Source: an uncultured Aquimarina sp. (GTDB lineage: Bacteria > Bacteroidota > Bacteroidia > Flavobacteriales > Flavobacteriaceae). Taken from it: 43,721 nt of DNA. Below are positions 42,746 through 43,721 of this stretch, piece by piece. The notes under the pieces are model-generated. The model did not search any database. It saw nothing but the letters and a program-made list of their open reading frames with translations, and was not told the origin of the DNA. A program made the position numbers and the translations under genes. Position 1 is the stretch's first letter; the number at the start of each line of letters is the position of its first letter. The stretch spans positions 1 through 43,721 of the forward strand of contig CANLCT010000038.1 of NCBI GenBank assembly GCA_947489195.1, in the 5' to 3' direction.

Positions 42746-43150
42746 ATGGAAAATTGGTATTTACCAATAACATTGGTGCCAGGAATTGGACTTTTAATTT
42801 TATCTACTTCAAATTTGATGTTAACTTTGAGTAACGAAATTAATTTGTTGATTAAAGAAACTATAGAAAGCGATGCTATTATTACACGAAAATTAAATCA
42901 GTTAAAACGGTTAAATTCAGCTATGGTATTTTTGTATATTGCTGTTGCTTGTTTGGTAACATCTGGATTAATAGGTGGTATAGGAAATCGTATTAATTTT
43001 AAAAATGAGATTAGCATTTATATAGCTATTGCAGGTATTGTAGTAGTGCTTTTGGCATTATTATTACTTATTGTATATTCATTTAAGGCAGTTACAATTA
43101 GGCAAGATCAATTTCAAAATAGTTTAAAAAAAATAGAAGCAAATGCTTAA
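42746..43150 (+). CDS. DUF2721-like membrane protein
   Basis: A 134-residue protein with membrane helices at about 5-24, 58-78 and 86-108. The start LPITLVPGIGLLILSTSNLML fits the DUF2721 family, of unknown function. Its last codons overlap the first codons of the next gene by 8 bp, so the two are translated together. A -7-like TAACTTTG lies at 42680-42687, but no -33 box was found. Confidence 0.72.
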   Translation: MENWYLPITLVPGIGLLILSTSNLMLTLSNEINLLIKETIESDAIITRKLNQLKRLNSAMVFLYIAVACLVTSGLIGGIGNRINFKNEISIYIAIAGIVVVLLALLLLIVYSFKAVTIRQDQFQNSLKKIEANA

Positions 43151-43694
43151 GAAACATTTTGAATTTTTAGTTTATTACAAATATTTATTTGCCTTGTTAG
43201 GTGTTTTTAATTTTTTGTTAACGCCTATTCATATTGTATTGATTCCGTTAAAACCCAATTTAATTATAGTAATAAATTACACTATTTTAATCCTTACAGG
43301 GGGGTTGTTAATTGATAGTGCTCGATCAAAATTGATTACTTGGATATTGGGTGTTATGGTGTTGTTTTCTATTTGGATAGAGTTTTCCTACTCAAATTCA
43401 GCATTAATTAAATGGAGTAGGTTAGTAAGCTCCTTTTTTATGTTTGTTAATTTTTGTGTTTTACTAGTCAAACAATTATCAAGTATAAAGGAGGTGAATA
43501 TAAAATTTATTTTTGGCCCCTTATTAGGTTTTGTGTACTTAGGAATTATAGGAGCCATACTTTTTGAAATGACTCATTTAATTGATGCGAATTCATTTAA
43601 AATGCCAGTTTCTTATTCTGGTTTTGTTTTTTATTATTTTAGTTTTATATGCTTATCCTTAATCACACCTAAAGTTCATTCCATCGATGATTGA
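43143..43694 (+). pseudogene. Ion-channel-like membrane protein interrupted by the terminal repeat
   Basis: The native part is 43143-43644, about 167 residues with five membrane helices, the fifth reading FGPLLGFVYLGIIGAILFEMTH, then an extracellular loop and the pore-helix-like GFVFYYFSF. Flavobacterial two-pore potassium channel homologues continue with a T-x-T-T-x-G-(Y/F)-G-D filter, but here the 77-bp repeat starts at 43645 and supplies the last 16 codons (ending HSIDD) without any filter. The ORF closes at 43692-43694. So either the gene is broken by an inserted element or the contig end hides the true 3' end. Channel assignment is from layout only. Confidence 0.55.
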
Positions 43695-43721
43695 CACCAG
43701 CAATGATAAGCCTTTCCATGG
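43645..43721. repeat. Right copy of a 77-bp perfect terminal inverted repeat
   Basis: Exact reverse complement of 1-77. It begins inside the reading frame of the ion-channel-like gene. Both copies point inwards with the same boundary, so the two ends of the window adjoin the same sequence in opposite orientation. A length of 77 equals a common assembler k-mer size, which explains why exactly this much of a longer repeat is kept. Confidence 0.85.

Noticed and set aside
41868..43694. A Pycsar or CBASS defence island.
   Set aside because: Only a DUF5706-like protein is visible; no cyclase, nuclease or other defence gene is present.
1..43721. Circular plasmid or phage genome.
   Set aside because: The matching ends are inverted, not direct, and no replication or phage genes are present.

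Overview
The window looks like one contig from a marine member of the Flavobacteriaceae (Bacteroidetes). The DNA is strongly AT-rich. Several promoters resemble the Bacteroidetes form (a -33 box, 19 bp, then TAnnTTTG), and Shine-Dalgarno sequences are mostly absent. The proteins also fit: a type IX secretion (T9SS) sorting tail, lipoproteins with LFSC lipoboxes, a GH50 agarase-type enzyme, and DUF2062, DUF5706 and OmpA/helix-hairpin-helix proteins. No tRNA, rRNA or CRISPR array was seen.

Layout. Positions 1-77 and 43645-43721 are a perfect inverted repeat, and each copy cuts into a damaged gene (a RelE/ParE-like toxin remnant on the left, an ion-channel-like gene on the right). From 385 to 9955 the genes are mostly housekeeping: Nif3-like protein, a coiled-coil Zn-ribbon relative, MetE, Lrp/AsnC, DinB-fold protein, acyl-CoA dehydrogenase, AnmK and NhaB. 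From 10271 to 19703 lie a giant T9SS-exported VCBS/ASPIC/Big_2 protein, an OmpA plus coiled-coil envelope pair built on a 60-residue repeat, a small secreted protein, and a ClC channel with a small membrane partner.

From 19909 to 31917 is an accessory region. It holds four paralogous M57/matrixin-like metalloprotease lipoproteins (19909-20745, 22314-23195, 24224-25051, 31030-31917), with a GNAT, a decayed IS5-type transposase, a GH50 lipoprotein and aspS among them. Three of the four protease genes share a promoter of the form TTAG-N19-TAnnTTT. Two interleaved inverted repeats fill the space between its boxes, and compensatory substitutions keep both repeats paired. Three of the four also carry a G-rich motif (GGGGGTAGGG) 136 to 222 bp before the start codon. 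This looks like a small co-regulated set of secreted proteases and is the main candidate for something undescribed.

From 32868 to 36958 is a tight four-gene operon: a small membrane protein with a duplicated CPxxxGxPxCY motif, a molybdopterin oxidoreductase, an unknown protein and an SDR. DUF2062 proteins and QueD surround it. From 38180 to 43694 are a three-part outer-membrane lipoprotein (degenerate phosphoesterase, a FAM20/HipA-like segment, a beta-barrel), an orphan DUF5706 protein, a DUF2721-like protein and the interrupted channel gene.

All assignments come from reading the sequence and its translations. No database search was run.
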